From the NCBI GenBank assembly GCA_019096065.1, contig JAGUCH010000003.1, positions 5,456,001-5,520,000 of the forward strand: DNA of 64,000 bases. The letters run 5' to 3'. Source of the stretch: Paracyclopina nana (Eukaryota; Arthropoda; Copepoda; Cyclopoida; Cyclopettidae). This document shows positions 10,850-20,352 of the stretch, piece after piece. The notes beneath the pieces were generated by a model. The model searched no databases. It worked only from the letters and a program-made list of their open reading frames with translations, and was not told the DNA's origin. Made by a program: the position numbers and the translations under genes. Position 1 is the first letter of the stretch, and each line of letters starts with the position of its first letter.

Positions 10850-12397
10850 ATGACACGCTATCTCTTGCTACTTCTCTTGTGCTCAAGGCTTATTTCTTGC
10901 CATAACAACCCACTTTTCTTGCCAGATGATCATTACGACATTATCAACAATGCCTCAAAATGTTGGGGCTACGAAAAGAACTGTGATTTTAAAGCCTCAT
11001 TTTCTGGTCAGTACACCCATTGCCCTCGACAAGAAGACCTCGAGAAGTATTTTGTGGAAGCAGACTTTGGGTATGTTGCTAAACGATTAGACACGCTTCA
11101 TGAATACTGCCACCCAGCTCGACAAGAAGAGAGCGATTATGGATCTTTACAATGCTCTGAACAATTGCATTATTGTCATGCAAAAAATTTGTGGATTGAT
11201 TTCCGGGATTTGAAAGATCGAAAAGATGAACTCTTAAGGTACAATACCGACGTTTTGCGGCCAGGACAGATTGGTGCTAAATGTCAAGACTTTGATTCAA
11301 TCAAGTTGAAAAAAGAAATGTTGCACATGGGACCACTGCAATCTTGGTCTGCTGAATTGCAAAACTTCAAGGCATTTAGCTTAAATGAGACAATTCCATG
11401 TGATGTGCGGATTAGCAAGCCAACATTCATAATGAAGATTGATGCTACAGTTAATATGTATCATCACTTGTGTGACTTTTTTAATCTTTACGCCTCATTT
11501 CACATCAACAATAATCGGTTCAGTCGTGACAATCATATCCTCATATGGGAAAACCTGTTTTATAAATCGTCATTGGAAGATATTTTCAAAGCATTTACGA
11601 ACAACCACAAAGCAATTTGGAACTTGAACACGTTTTCAGGTAAGCACAAGTTTAATAGTTTTAACTTATTTTATATATCTAGTATTTTTTGCGCAGGTAA
11701 ACGTGTTTGCTTTAGCGAAGCTATATTTCCTTTGTTGCCTCGCATGTTATTTGGTCTTTTTTACAACACACCATTGACTCCTAATGACTGTTCAGGATCA
11801 GGCCTGTTTAAAAGCTTCAGTGATTTCGTGCCTCATAGACTTGGCATTCCACGTGCAACTCAGACCAACTCGAAGAAAATCAAAGTCACTATTTTGTCAA
11901 GGCAAACTAGGCATCGTCGCATACTCAACTTGGACGAATTAGATGACATCCTTGTGAAACACGGTGGCTTCGAAGTGACAATTGCAGCATTTACACATCA
12001 CTATCCGCTCGTTGATCAGCTTAAAGTAATTCGCAATACGGATATTTTGGTGGGCATCCATGGAGCTGGATTGGCTCACATGCTTTTCCTGCCAGAGTGG
12101 GCAGCTGTGTTTGAGCTGTACCACTGTGATGATCCTTCCTGCTATCAAGATTTGGCCAAGCTTCGTGGCCTCAAGCATGTTGGGTGGACTAACCCCAGGA
12201 AAGTGTATCCGGAAGTGAAAGCCTTGACCGAGACAGAAAATCCAGGCGTTTCAGCCAAATTTACCAACTATGCTTTTGACCCTGACGAATTCTTGAAGAA
12301 AGTCTTGGAAGCAGCTAAACATGTGCAGTCTCATTCAAGTTTCCTAAAGGTTGACGTCCACCTACAAGAGTCTACAAATCATCATGATGAACTTTGA
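10850..12397 (+). CDS. EOGT: EGF-domain-specific O-GlcNAc transferase
   Basis: Endoplasmic-reticulum GT61-family enzyme that adds O-linked GlcNAc to folded EGF repeats such as those of Notch. The ATG at 10850 opens a signal peptide (MTRYLLLLLLCSRLISC). Family sequence follows: YEKNCDFKASFSGQYTHCP, then the GT61 core with VGIHGAGLAHMLFLPEWAAV. The C-terminus is HDEL, an ER-retrieval signal. A 57-bp intron (11640-11696, GTAAGC..GCGCAG) interrupts the frame without adding a stop. Splicing gives 496 aa and the uninterrupted reading gives 515 aa; splicing restores the expected FSGKRVCFSEAIF junction. No AATAAA is present before the IDI1 start only 231 bp away. Confidence 0.95.
   Translation: MTRYLLLLLLCSRLISCHNNPLFLPDDHYDIINNASKCWGYEKNCDFKASFSGQYTHCPRQEDLEKYFVEADFGYVAKRLDTLHEYCHPARQEESDYGSLQCSEQLHYCHAKNLWIDFRDLKDRKDELLRYNTDVLRPGQIGAKCQDFDSIKLKKEMLHMGPLQSWSAELQNFKAFSLNETIPCDVRISKPTFIMKIDATVNMYHHLCDFFNLYASFHINNNRFSRDNHILIWENLFYKSSLEDIFKAFTNNHKAIWNLNTFSGKHKFNSFNLFYISSIFCAGKRVCFSEAIFPLLPRMLFGLFYNTPLTPNDCSGSGLFKSFSDFVPHRLGIPRATQTNSKKIKVTILSRQTRHRRILNLDELDDILVKHGGFEVTIAAFTHHYPLVDQLKVIRNTDILVGIHGAGLAHMLFLPEWAAVFELYHCDDPSCYQDLAKLRGLKHVGWTNPRKVYPEVKALTETENPGVSAKFTNYAFDPDEFLKKVLEAAKHVQSHSSFLKVDVHLQESTNHHDEL
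11640..11696 (+). other. 57-bp stop-free intron in EOGT
   Basis: The donor is CAG|GTAAGC and the acceptor is GCGCAG|GTAAAC. The length is 19 codons with no in-frame stop, so an unspliced message would encode a protein with a 19-residue insert in the glycosyltransferase domain. Confidence 0.8.
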
Positions 12398-12611
12398 AGC
12401 AAATCTCATATTTACTCTGTGATACTAACCCCTCAAGCTCAAACAACTTGGCTACTCAATTACCAAATTATCCTAGGTGCAAACCAAAAAACTCAAGCGA
12501 AGAATGTCATGCCTATGATGTTGCCACATTCAACCTCATTTCTATAACCAAAAAAGCCAAATCAAAAAACTGAACTACTATTAATACTGTCTGTGATTCT
12601 AACATAATTTA

Positions 12612-12628
12612 CTTTCGTTTTCTTGCAG
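12612..12628 (+). promoter_or_regulatory. 3' splice-acceptor-like site abutting the IDI1 start codon
   Basis: The sequence ends ttcgttttcttgcag directly before ATG, with a branch-point-like ttctaac upstream near 12597. It marks an intron or outron boundary in the 231-bp gap between EOGT and IDI1. Confidence 0.6.
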
Positions 12629-13381
12629 ATGATTGCCAAGAGAGGCAGAGATATCATGAGCGGACTCTCCATGTCCTTAAGGAACTGTTCTCAGCAAAAG
12701 TCTGCTCAAGTTATTGACCCTGTACAAGAAGCCTTGCTTGAAGAGCAATGCATTCTCGTCGACTCGAATGACAACGAATTAGGTCAGGCTTCTAAACGTG
12801 TTTGTCACATGAAAGAGAGTCCCAGTGCAAAAGCTCCCTTGCATCGTGCATTCTCCCTTTTCATATTCAACCAAAAGAATGAACTACTCCTGCAGCAACG
12901 TAGTGACACAAAAGTCACTTTTCCCAACTTGTGGACAAACACGTGTTGCAGTCACCCCCTCTTTGTTCCTCTGGAACGGCAAACGAAAAATGGAATTGGT
13001 GCCAAAAAAGCTGCTCAACGAAAAGTGCTTCAAGAGTTGGGAATCAGAAGTGAAGATTGCCCAGTGGAGAAAATGCAGTACATTACTCGCATCGAGTATT
13101 CAGCAGATTCCAACCAAAACTGGGCAGAGAATGAGATCGACTACATATTGTTCCTCAAAACTGAACAAGAAAGCATGCATGTGGATCCTAATCCTGATGA
13201 AGTGAAGAATGTCTGCTATGTTCGTAAACAGGATTTGCACGACTTTTTGGCTGAGGCTGGAGGTCGTGATGGTGTGACCCCTTGGTTTTACTTGATGTGC
13301 AACAGCTTTTTGCCCAAGTGGTGGGAAAACATCGATGACTTGCGCCATTTTGTCAATCATCAAGCCATCATTCGTTATTGA
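12629..13381 (+). CDS. IDI1: Isopentenyl-diphosphate delta-isomerase
   Basis: Nudix-fold enzyme that interconverts IPP and DMAPP in isoprenoid synthesis. The ATG at 12629 gives 250 aa. Active-site hallmarks are the TNTCCSHPL loop with the catalytic Cys, the degenerate Nudix helix (AAQRKVLQELGI) and WAENEIDYILF with the metal-binding acidic residues. The ATG is preceded immediately by a pyrimidine tract and cag (12612-12628), which looks like a 3' splice site. The 5' UTR is therefore probably spliced, either to a cis leader exon or to a trans-spliced leader. AATAAA at 13399-13404 follows the stop. Confidence 0.95.
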   Translation: MIAKRGRDIMSGLSMSLRNCSQQKSAQVIDPVQEALLEEQCILVDSNDNELGQASKRVCHMKESPSAKAPLHRAFSLFIFNQKNELLLQQRSDTKVTFPNLWTNTCCSHPLFVPLERQTKNGIGAKKAAQRKVLQELGIRSEDCPVEKMQYITRIEYSADSNQNWAENEIDYILFLKTEQESMHVDPNPDEVKNVCYVRKQDLHDFLAEAGGRDGVTPWFYLMCNSFLPKWWENIDDLRHFVNHQAIIRY

Positions 13382-13398
13382 ATGTCAATATGTTCTTC

Positions 13399-13404
13399 AA
13401 TAAA
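13399..13404 (+). terminator. Poly(A) signal AATAAA for IDI1
   Basis: Canonical hexamer 18 bp after the IDI1 stop. Confidence 0.7.
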
Positions 13405-13737
13405 GCTGTTTAACTCTATTGATACAGCGTGTCAAATATTGAGCAAAAGTTGCAAAGAAGATTGAATTTCATCCGTTTATCTGCGGACTTTTACTATCTT
13501 CCAATGCAATATTTGAAAAGGATTAGCAGGAAAGTTCTAGTTTTTCAGCTTTGCCATGCATGTCACTGAAAGCTCTCCCGAGTAAGCTTATCAGGTGCTT
13601 AAATAGAGCAAATAGGAATCTGTGCATGAGGAAATGAGCTAATGCAAATATTGAACTGAAATTTGCAGTTGGGGTTGTTGAGGGCTTTTATCACCCCAGT
13701 GTTACCCCAAAACTGCTTGATGAAACATCTCTCTCAA

Positions 13738-14915
13738 ATGGCGTCTTTACAATTTGCGTTGATCCTAGCTTTTAGCTGTAGTACTTTTTTAAGCAAAGAG
13801 TTACGCCACTACATAATCTTAACTTATGTCCTTTTTTCACGCAGGCATGGTTCATAGCTATCCAAGCATAGGTAACCAGCAGCAACAGCAACAACCTGTC
13901 TATGGAGGGGAATATTATGCGAGACCAAGCAGACCCAACTATTATGGAAACTACTACTACTCACCTTCTAACTACTATTGGAGACCTCAATATCCCGCCA
14001 TCTCGGGATCAGGTTGCGCGGGAAACTCCCAATGCTATTCGGCGTGCCTACAAGTAAGCCTTATTTATATGAATTCATGGGGGAAATAGAATCATACGCA
14101 ATCTTTTACTTTAATTGCATAGCAACCAAATTGGTATAACAATTGGTACATGCCTCCACAGCAGCAAGAGGATAATTCTACAACCGCTCGGCCACCTTTC
14201 AATCCGCATGTAAGCTGATACATTGTTTCTTTTATTTTCTGCATGAATTATTTGCTTCTTTGAATCTTTCAAGTACTATAACGAGAATATTTTGTGCTTT
14301 ATCTTTGAACAAAACCGAAAAATATTTAATGACTTCATTCTGAGAATATTTGGCCTAACTGTTAAAAAAGAAAAAGAAGTGGCCCGTGGGGGGATCGAAC
14401 CCGCGACCTTCGCGTTATTAGCACGACGCTCTAACCAACTGAGCTAACGGGCCAGTTAACAACAAGAGCCAATAGATTAAAATAAAATCCAAAAATATAA
14501 TCTTGTTAATGGAAGAATTTCGGATAAGTTGATTTTTTAAGCAAATAATGACTAATCATATAATGGTTGCCATAAACTGTGTCATCGAAGGAGCAACAAT
14601 TAGAAAGCATGTTTTCAGTATGGCTGCCAATACTCCGATTGCGTCATTGGTGGCGGCTATTATGGACCTAGCTGCGGCTTGAGGCCTACTTATAATTACG
14701 GATCTAGCCTCTGTGGAAGCACTGGAGGTTGGCCCACCAGCTATTGCGGCAACGAGTGGAACAGCTATGCCTACTGTGACAATAACCTTTGCGGCAATGA
14801 TTGTGCTAGTTATGGGCAAGATGGAGGGTATTGTGACCCTGAGCAGAACAAATGCCTTTGCTGGAAAAAGCTCCAAAATCAAGAAGTGCTTGAACCAGCA
14901 AAAACTTCTAATTAA
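13738..14915 (+). CDS. Secreted Gln/Tyr/Gly-rich protein with C-terminal CS-alpha-beta (defensin-like) domain
   Basis: Four exons join in phase: 13738-13777 (or to 13780; both donors keep the frame), 13845-14053, 14123-14209 and 14619-14915, giving about 210 aa. It opens with a hydrophobic signal peptide (MASLQFALILAFSC). Next come a Gln run and a Tyr/Asn/Pro-rich segment, then a Gly/Tyr/Cys-rich part. The last six cysteines (about C165, C170, C174, C184, C191, C193) have spacing C-4-C-3-C-9-C-6-C-1-C with GGYC before the fourth. This is the CxxxC..GxC..CxC signature of invertebrate defensins and related knottins. Antimicrobial, cuticle or adhesive roles are all possible; I do not assign one. 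The third intron (409 bp) contains an antisense tRNA gene. Confidence 0.75.
14381..14453 (-). tRNA. tRNA-Ile (anticodon AAU)
   Basis: 73 nt on the minus strand. Acceptor arms GGCCCGT/ACGGGCC pair perfectly. The A box is TTAGCTCAGTTGGTTAGAGC, the anticodon loop is CTAATAA and the B box is GGTTCGATCCC. The T stem has one C:C mismatch, so activity is likely but not certain. It lies antisense within intron 3 of the CS-alpha-beta protein gene. Confidence 0.92.
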
Positions 14916-15001
14916 AACGAGCAAATATGGACGTTAGTATGATTTTGCCATCAGTCGCTGAGTGCAGTTAATAACCTCCATGATTACCTTAATTTCTTTT
15001 C

Positions 15002-15007
15002 AATAAA
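15002..15007 (+). terminator. Poly(A) signal AATAAA for the CS-alpha-beta gene
   Basis: Canonical hexamer 87 bp after the stop codon at 14913-14915. Confidence 0.65.
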
Positions 15008-15656
15008 GCCTATAGCCTGGTTCAAGACATTTAGTTCAGTCAATTTTCCGCTACGCAAATCGATGGCGCGTCGGTAGGGGTGGAAAATGGCTGCATGATA
15101 TTTACAAAAATGCTCATTTATTGCAAATTTTTGGCTTTTTTATGCAAAATCTGCCTAATTTGATTAAATGAATAACGTGGTGCACAAACAACTGCGACCA
15201 GGTTGGATCAAGAATTTTAAGGCCATTATAGATGGAAAAAACATTTCCTCAAAAAGTGTCACCCTTTAAAAATCGAAAAAATATTGCCAATATTAATGTT
15301 AAAAAAAATGTTTCTAGCTGAATATGCATCAAAGAGGCAAGCAGTGTATTGATGTACTAAATTGAGTTAAGAAATATATTATGCTTGACTTAAAATTGAT
15401 CATATTCTAATCCAAACTATGCCGCCTTGATCAGTTTTGACTGTTGCATCTCCCTCTAGCGGATTAGTTTCCCACGTGTTTTGAACCAGGCTATAGCCAT
15501 TAATGCGCACAATTTCCAATACAAACTATTATGTCTGCTTCCAGTTTGCTTGCTTTCGCTACGTACATGCGCGCAGTTGGCGGCAAATTCAGCCTTTGCA
15601 TGACTGCATGATTTTGCCTCTTATATTTAATTTACAGTTACTGCACATTTAGGAAC
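15008..15656. other. Gene-free stretch between convergent genes
   Basis: AT-rich sequence between the 3' end of the CS-alpha-beta gene and the last exon of the CUB gene. The string gcctatagcctggttcaa (about 15007) recurs as its inverse near 15482-15496 (ttgaaccaggctatagcc), so the interval is bounded by a short inverted repeat and may hold a small inserted element. Confidence 0.4.
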
Positions 15657-17170
15657 CTAACAAGCATTTTGTCTGAACGACAATCGGAAGCCTCGATCCA
15701 TTCCATCGTTAGTAGCATCTGATTTAAAGTGCACCACAAATGGTAGAGCTGAGCCTGCGAACAATTATTGATCTAAACGTATTTTTCCATCTAAAATTGC
15801 TTCTTACTTGTTAGAGGGACATTTTGAGCTGGGTCGGTGGTAGGAGCTTGGCCATCATTCAGGGCTTTGCCACAAAAGCGATCAAAGGTTAAATCATAAT
15901 CTGGTCTACTTTTGGCTTGTGGAATGATAAGGTAATCAGTGGAGCAAAATATCTCTCCTCTGCACAAACTGTCTGAAGCCTGGCAAGTCCTGGTTTGGTC
16001 CAAGGCCCACCCAGTCGACCCTTGAGTGCTGTCTTCAACAGGCGAATACGTGATTGAGCAAAAGCCGCTCTCTTGTCGAATGCAAATCGAATAGCTCTGC
16101 GCAAAACTCGGAAATCTGGAAATTGCACAATTACTTTCTTAAATTAGTTCGTACTTGGCTGGCTAAATGGTAGGGAGCCTCAGAATTCTGCCAATTGAAA
16201 TTCTCAATGACACCTGCAATGCCAGAAAGATACTGCAAACATTGGCCAGGAGCCAGAGTGACATCGTCGCAAGCCAACTGGGTCACCAATATTTCCCAAT
16301 ACCGATTCTGCAATTGGCCCTGCAATTAAAGTATATGGCAAATAGATTTGCTTCCTCTCTAAATGATATGATATTCACCACTAAAATGAACGTAATTTCG
16401 CTTGTAGCTTCCATTTCTAGCCCCATGTCGATGTACATGTGATAGTCTGAAAAATGAATTGGTATAATGAGGGCGCCAAATTACGGTTTGCATTAATTTA
16501 CTGTTGTTTTTCCCACAAATGATGGGCGTCAGTTCTCCTGAAGTGGACACTTGCATCGTATCCACAGTTGAACATTGCCCACTATTTGGTGGATTCCTCA
16601 GCACGAATTGCTTAAAATCGAGTCTCAGTTGGCACACTACGGCAATTGTCAATAGAGATTTTTAGACCATTTGTAGAGTAATTTATCACCGTTTTTATTG
16701 GCCTTGTGCACGTAAAAAGTGCACGTTCCTGGTGTGTTGAAAGCATTCGGAAAATTGGGGCTCAAAATGTAGCTCGTGTTGGTTTTGACCAGACTTGAGC
16801 ACGCTGACACTGATGCTAAAAACAAAAGCGAAAATCGAGGAATGATTTTTAGTCATAAAACGAAAACTCTCACAGTAGCAGCAGACTCCAAATCCTTTTG
16901 CGCAAGTGCCTAAATTCACTCCACCTTTTTCGCCACATTTTTCAATGCTCAAGCAAGTCCTTTTGAAAATAGAATATGAAAGTTATGCTTCAAAAGGTGA
17001 TGTGTAAATTACCCAGTCTTGCCATTATTGGTAAGACATAAATCATCAGGAAAACTGACAATTGAAAAGAGCGAAAATTGGCGTTGCGTTCGACCATGAT
17101 CGCTAATGGCAGAACAGCGGAATAAAATCTTTGCGAAAGTTATCAAAACAGCCAAGTTGCTCAGTTGCAT
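15657..17170 (-). CDS. Secreted CUB-domain protein, arthropod type
   Basis: Eight exons join in phase: 17013-17170, 16874-16959, 16690-16815, 16502-16636, 16379-16446, 16155-16319, 15808-16096 and 15657-15754, giving 374 aa. The ATG at 17170 starts a signal peptide (MQLSNLAVLITFAKILF); an in-frame ATG at 17197 would add nine residues. The order of motifs is typical of a large arthropod family: CLTNNGKTGTCLSIEKCG, GTCAKGFGVCC, a CUB segment with TSYILSPNFPNAFN and VCQLRLDF, ICGKNN, YHMYIDMG, HLASQ joined to SYSICIRQESGFC, DRFCGKAL, and a final FRLSFRQNAC. The family is extracellular; no ligand is known to me. It lies on the same strand as the MARVEL gene, 220 bp downstream. Confidence 0.85.
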
Positions 17171-17390
17171 TTTCAAGCAAGACTGAGGAGAGATCATATC
17201 ACTTCTGCTTTTACTTGCAATTAGAAGATGAGAGAATTTGTGCATTTCCTTGGAAGACAACTGCATTGTGTATTTTTCATACATAGTATATAGAATTAGT
17301 GGTTTTGTAGTATGTATGGCACTATGGTAGTAATCTTTGTTTTTAAAAAAGCCTAGAGATCGATATACAGGCACAGCCATTTATGGGTCA

Positions 17391-18266
17391 CTACTGCAGT
17401 TCCGGGGGTGTGGCTTTGTAATCGTTGTGCAAGACATAGGCTCCAAATCCGTAGGCAAACGTGTTGAAGATGGCAAATACCTGAGATATCAATTAAGTTT
17501 TCCATGTTTTGCATAAATATGGGTTTGAAAAAATTACCCCTGCTGCCACTCGAGTGTCACATTTAACCGAGTTTCCAGCGCAAAATCCGAATCCAGCCAA
17601 TAAAACGATAAAGGCGATGCAGTACAAAATTGTTGCGATGAACGTGTAGTAATATTCCTGCAAAAGCATTGCATTAGCATTATAGCACTTGAATATGCAG
17701 GAGAAATGAGAAATTTCACCAGTTTCAGCCAACTGAATGGCAAGTTCATCGTAATTGCGTCTCGCAGTTGCAGCAAATAAAAGAAACACCACAATAACGT
17801 GATAATGAAGGAAGTGACGATAACAAAAAGGAACCAGTGATTGTGTCCAACTCCGTAAGTTTCGCCCCTGAAATCGACGAATTCGCGAGAAGATTAAGGC
17901 TATTCTGAACTATTTCAATTGAAAAACTTACACATATTCACGAGCTGGGGAAGCGCAGGCCATGCAAACAATGCCGAAAACCTGTAAAATAATAATAATA
18001 CGCTTTTGAATCGCGTCATTTTTGAGCAGATCAAGTGATCTCACCAATTGAATCAGCTTTATCCATCCGGGTAGAGTGGTGAAGTAAGCAATGTTGAGGT
18101 TAATTTCAGTCACAACGGCTCCAGGATTGGGATCGGTTGTCATTGTCACAGTGGTCTGATGAATGGATGGCGGCGGCCCAGAATACCCACTACGAACCGA
18201 CCCTGCCATTGAGTGGCCATAAACACCCCCAGGTGGAGGAGGATGTTTGTCCACGGTGGCCATCAT
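17391..18266 (-). CDS. MARVEL-domain four-pass membrane protein
   Basis: Five exons, 18045-18266, 17932-17981, 17720-17867, 17538-17657 and 17391-17480, give 209 aa. The N-terminus is cytosolic, Pro/Gly-rich (MMATVDKHPPPPGGVYG) and followed by a Thr-rich stretch. Four hydrophobic segments match the MARVEL topology: around GWIKLIQLVFGIVCMACA, HWFLFVIVTSFIITLLWCFF, TFIATILYCIAFIVLLAGF and VFAIFNTFAYGFGAYVL, with the short Cys-bearing loop GNSVKCD before the last. Such proteins act in membrane apposition, vesicle traffic or septate-junction organisation; the exact orthologue is not identified. Start at 18266 or at the next codon, also ATG. Confidence 0.8.
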
Positions 18267-19297
18267 GGTGGCACCTTTTTTATGCTAGAAATTCCAGCTT
18301 TGACCAACAGGTGTCTGTGCTTCGTATCGGCGGCCTTGTGACTTGTGAATGTTAAAGCGCTCAATGCTTTACCTGGCCTGGAAGCGCGCAGCGCACAACT
18401 TTGGGGCAGCAGAAGTAGCAGTTCAAGTCGTGGGTGTACTTTGACTCAGCGCTAGCTTCACTACATGCACACTTCTAGAGTAAATCTCGCACCACTATAT
18501 GGACTCAAATATGGGAAACGGTGCCATTTTCCATGACGGAGATCACCATTGGGGCATTCAAGGATCTTTCTAATGATGATGCCATTTTGATTGATGCTGC
18601 ACGCAACTTTCAAGCTTGATAACCTCGTCGCAGTTTAGAGCAATGCTGCATATCTCGTGTGGGTAGAGGTGGGATTGTTTTTTATAATTAATCCATTGTG
18701 TTCAAATCGAATTGTTTTTCTCGTCATTGAATCGTCGCATTGCTAATGATTACTACTTTTTTATGAGCTAGTTTCATGCTACAGCTATGGAATAAATTCC
18801 ATTATGGCTGATGAATTGAATTTAAAGCTTAGGGAAGTGAAGTTGTGAGCATGATTGCAAATGCACCCAACACATAATTTTAAGGGCGTACGTAGAGAAA
18901 TTACAAATACACCTTTTTCTATTGAACTAGAGGCTAACGTTAATTTGGCGGGACAAGCACTCTACTTCTTTGGGCTTGTTTGTGTGAATATTCAAGGAGT
19001 AGCTTAGAAAAATCACGAGTATATTTGCAAAGATTTTTTTGACGCTCGCTTCGTATGAAGAAAGCAAGTTCCAATCGATGACAAGGAACGATAAAAAAGT
19101 CATGTTTCATTTGTAGAGGGAAAGAAAGGTTTGTCATAGCTTATTATGTTTACACATATTCATAGGCGATGAGATAATTACGCTTAGATGAGTGACATTT
19201 CATGCATTTTGTGCAGCACCGAGTTGGCTCAAAGCAGCATGGCGCTTTTTTGTCAAGTGCATAATAACGAGGAGTTGTTTTTCATAGCTGGAGACTC
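18267..19297. other. Gene-free stretch upstream of the MARVEL gene
   Basis: No supported exon is seen. It should contain the MARVEL-gene promoter (right of 18266) and the 3' UTR of the Maf-type gene (left of 19298). Confidence 0.4.
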
Positions 19298-20352
19298 TCA
19301 AGTGGAATCTAAAGAGCCCATTGGAACGTTTCTAGGCTTGAGCTCGATGTTGTTCTTCTTGGCAAAGTCGAAAAGTTTCAGGTAGTGAGATTTGAGTTTC
19401 GATAACTTTTCCCTTAAATCGTCGTTCTCCTTTTCGAGAGAATCAATGGTCTCAGCCTCGCTGTCCTTGGCAACCTCCAACGTTTGGACTTCTGTATCCT
19501 TCTTTTCTCGACAGCTGCAAGACAGAATGAATTCGGCCGTTCATTAACAATTGAACGCTAGTCAAGCATGACAAGTAATAGCTGCTACTCACTCGGTTGC
19601 ATATTTCCGATTCTTAAGGGTTCTCCTTCGCTGCTTTAGCTTCTCGATGATCTCTTTGGACAAGCCCTTCTCTTTCAGCTTGCGGTTGAGATCTTTGATG
19701 TTGAGAGAGGCTAGTTCGTCGTCAGGAACGATTCCAGCATAGGTATCGTCTAGCTCCAATGAGTCCATGCTCGTTTCCTTGTGGTTCTTGACGGATTTGT
19801 TGTAGACTTGATCACTATTTTGTGGCATGTGATGGTGAAGCTGTTGCTGCTGTTGCTGCTGCTGCTGCTGAGGTTGATGACTGTGATGACTTTCGTCCAG
19901 GGAGAGCAAGTTGTCTTGACTTAATGCATCAAAAGGGTTAAATAATGCCAAATCGGAGTAGCAGTCTGAAAACTGAAAGGCAAACAATAAAAATTCAGAT
20001 TAAGAATTTCTTATTAATGATTGCTTAAAAGTTGACGAGAAAATGCTTGAGGCTCATAAAAACATAAATGAATTCACGCATTGCTTTCATTACTTTTTTG
20101 AGGCATCATGCAATGACCAGCAAAAATAGCAGAGCAAACATAATGAAAAATCAACTATTTTACTCTCAACAGAAAAATGGGCGATTTTGACTCTTGAAAG
20201 GATGTTCAGCACAAGCTTTCATGACATTTAAAAAAGGTTTCTCCCGACAAATGTCCAACCATGCAAATGAATGTTGTGATCAGAAAACAGAGCCACTAAG
20301 AGCATTTTTGAAGGGCTGTTGTTACCATTTTGTCGTTTTCGCAGATTTCCAT
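19298..20352 (-). CDS. Maf-type basic leucine-zipper transcription factor
   Basis: The extended homology region and basic region read DDELASLNIKDLNRKLKEKG and LKQRRRTLKNRKYAT, diagnostic of the Maf family. They are followed across a splice by CREKKDTEV and a heptad zipper ending FDFAKKNN. The two firm exons are 19593-19972 and 19298-19514. The acceptor at 19973 shows that a 5' coding exon is needed; 20326-20352 (MEICENDKM, donor GTAACA) is a phase-compatible candidate and would give 207 aa. Before the DNA-binding part there is an acidic, aromatic segment (SDLALFNPFDAL) and a Gln run (CAG/CTG repeats, 19845-19871). Large versus small Maf is not settled: the protein is short, but the N-terminus resembles an activation segment. 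Confidence 0.8.
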
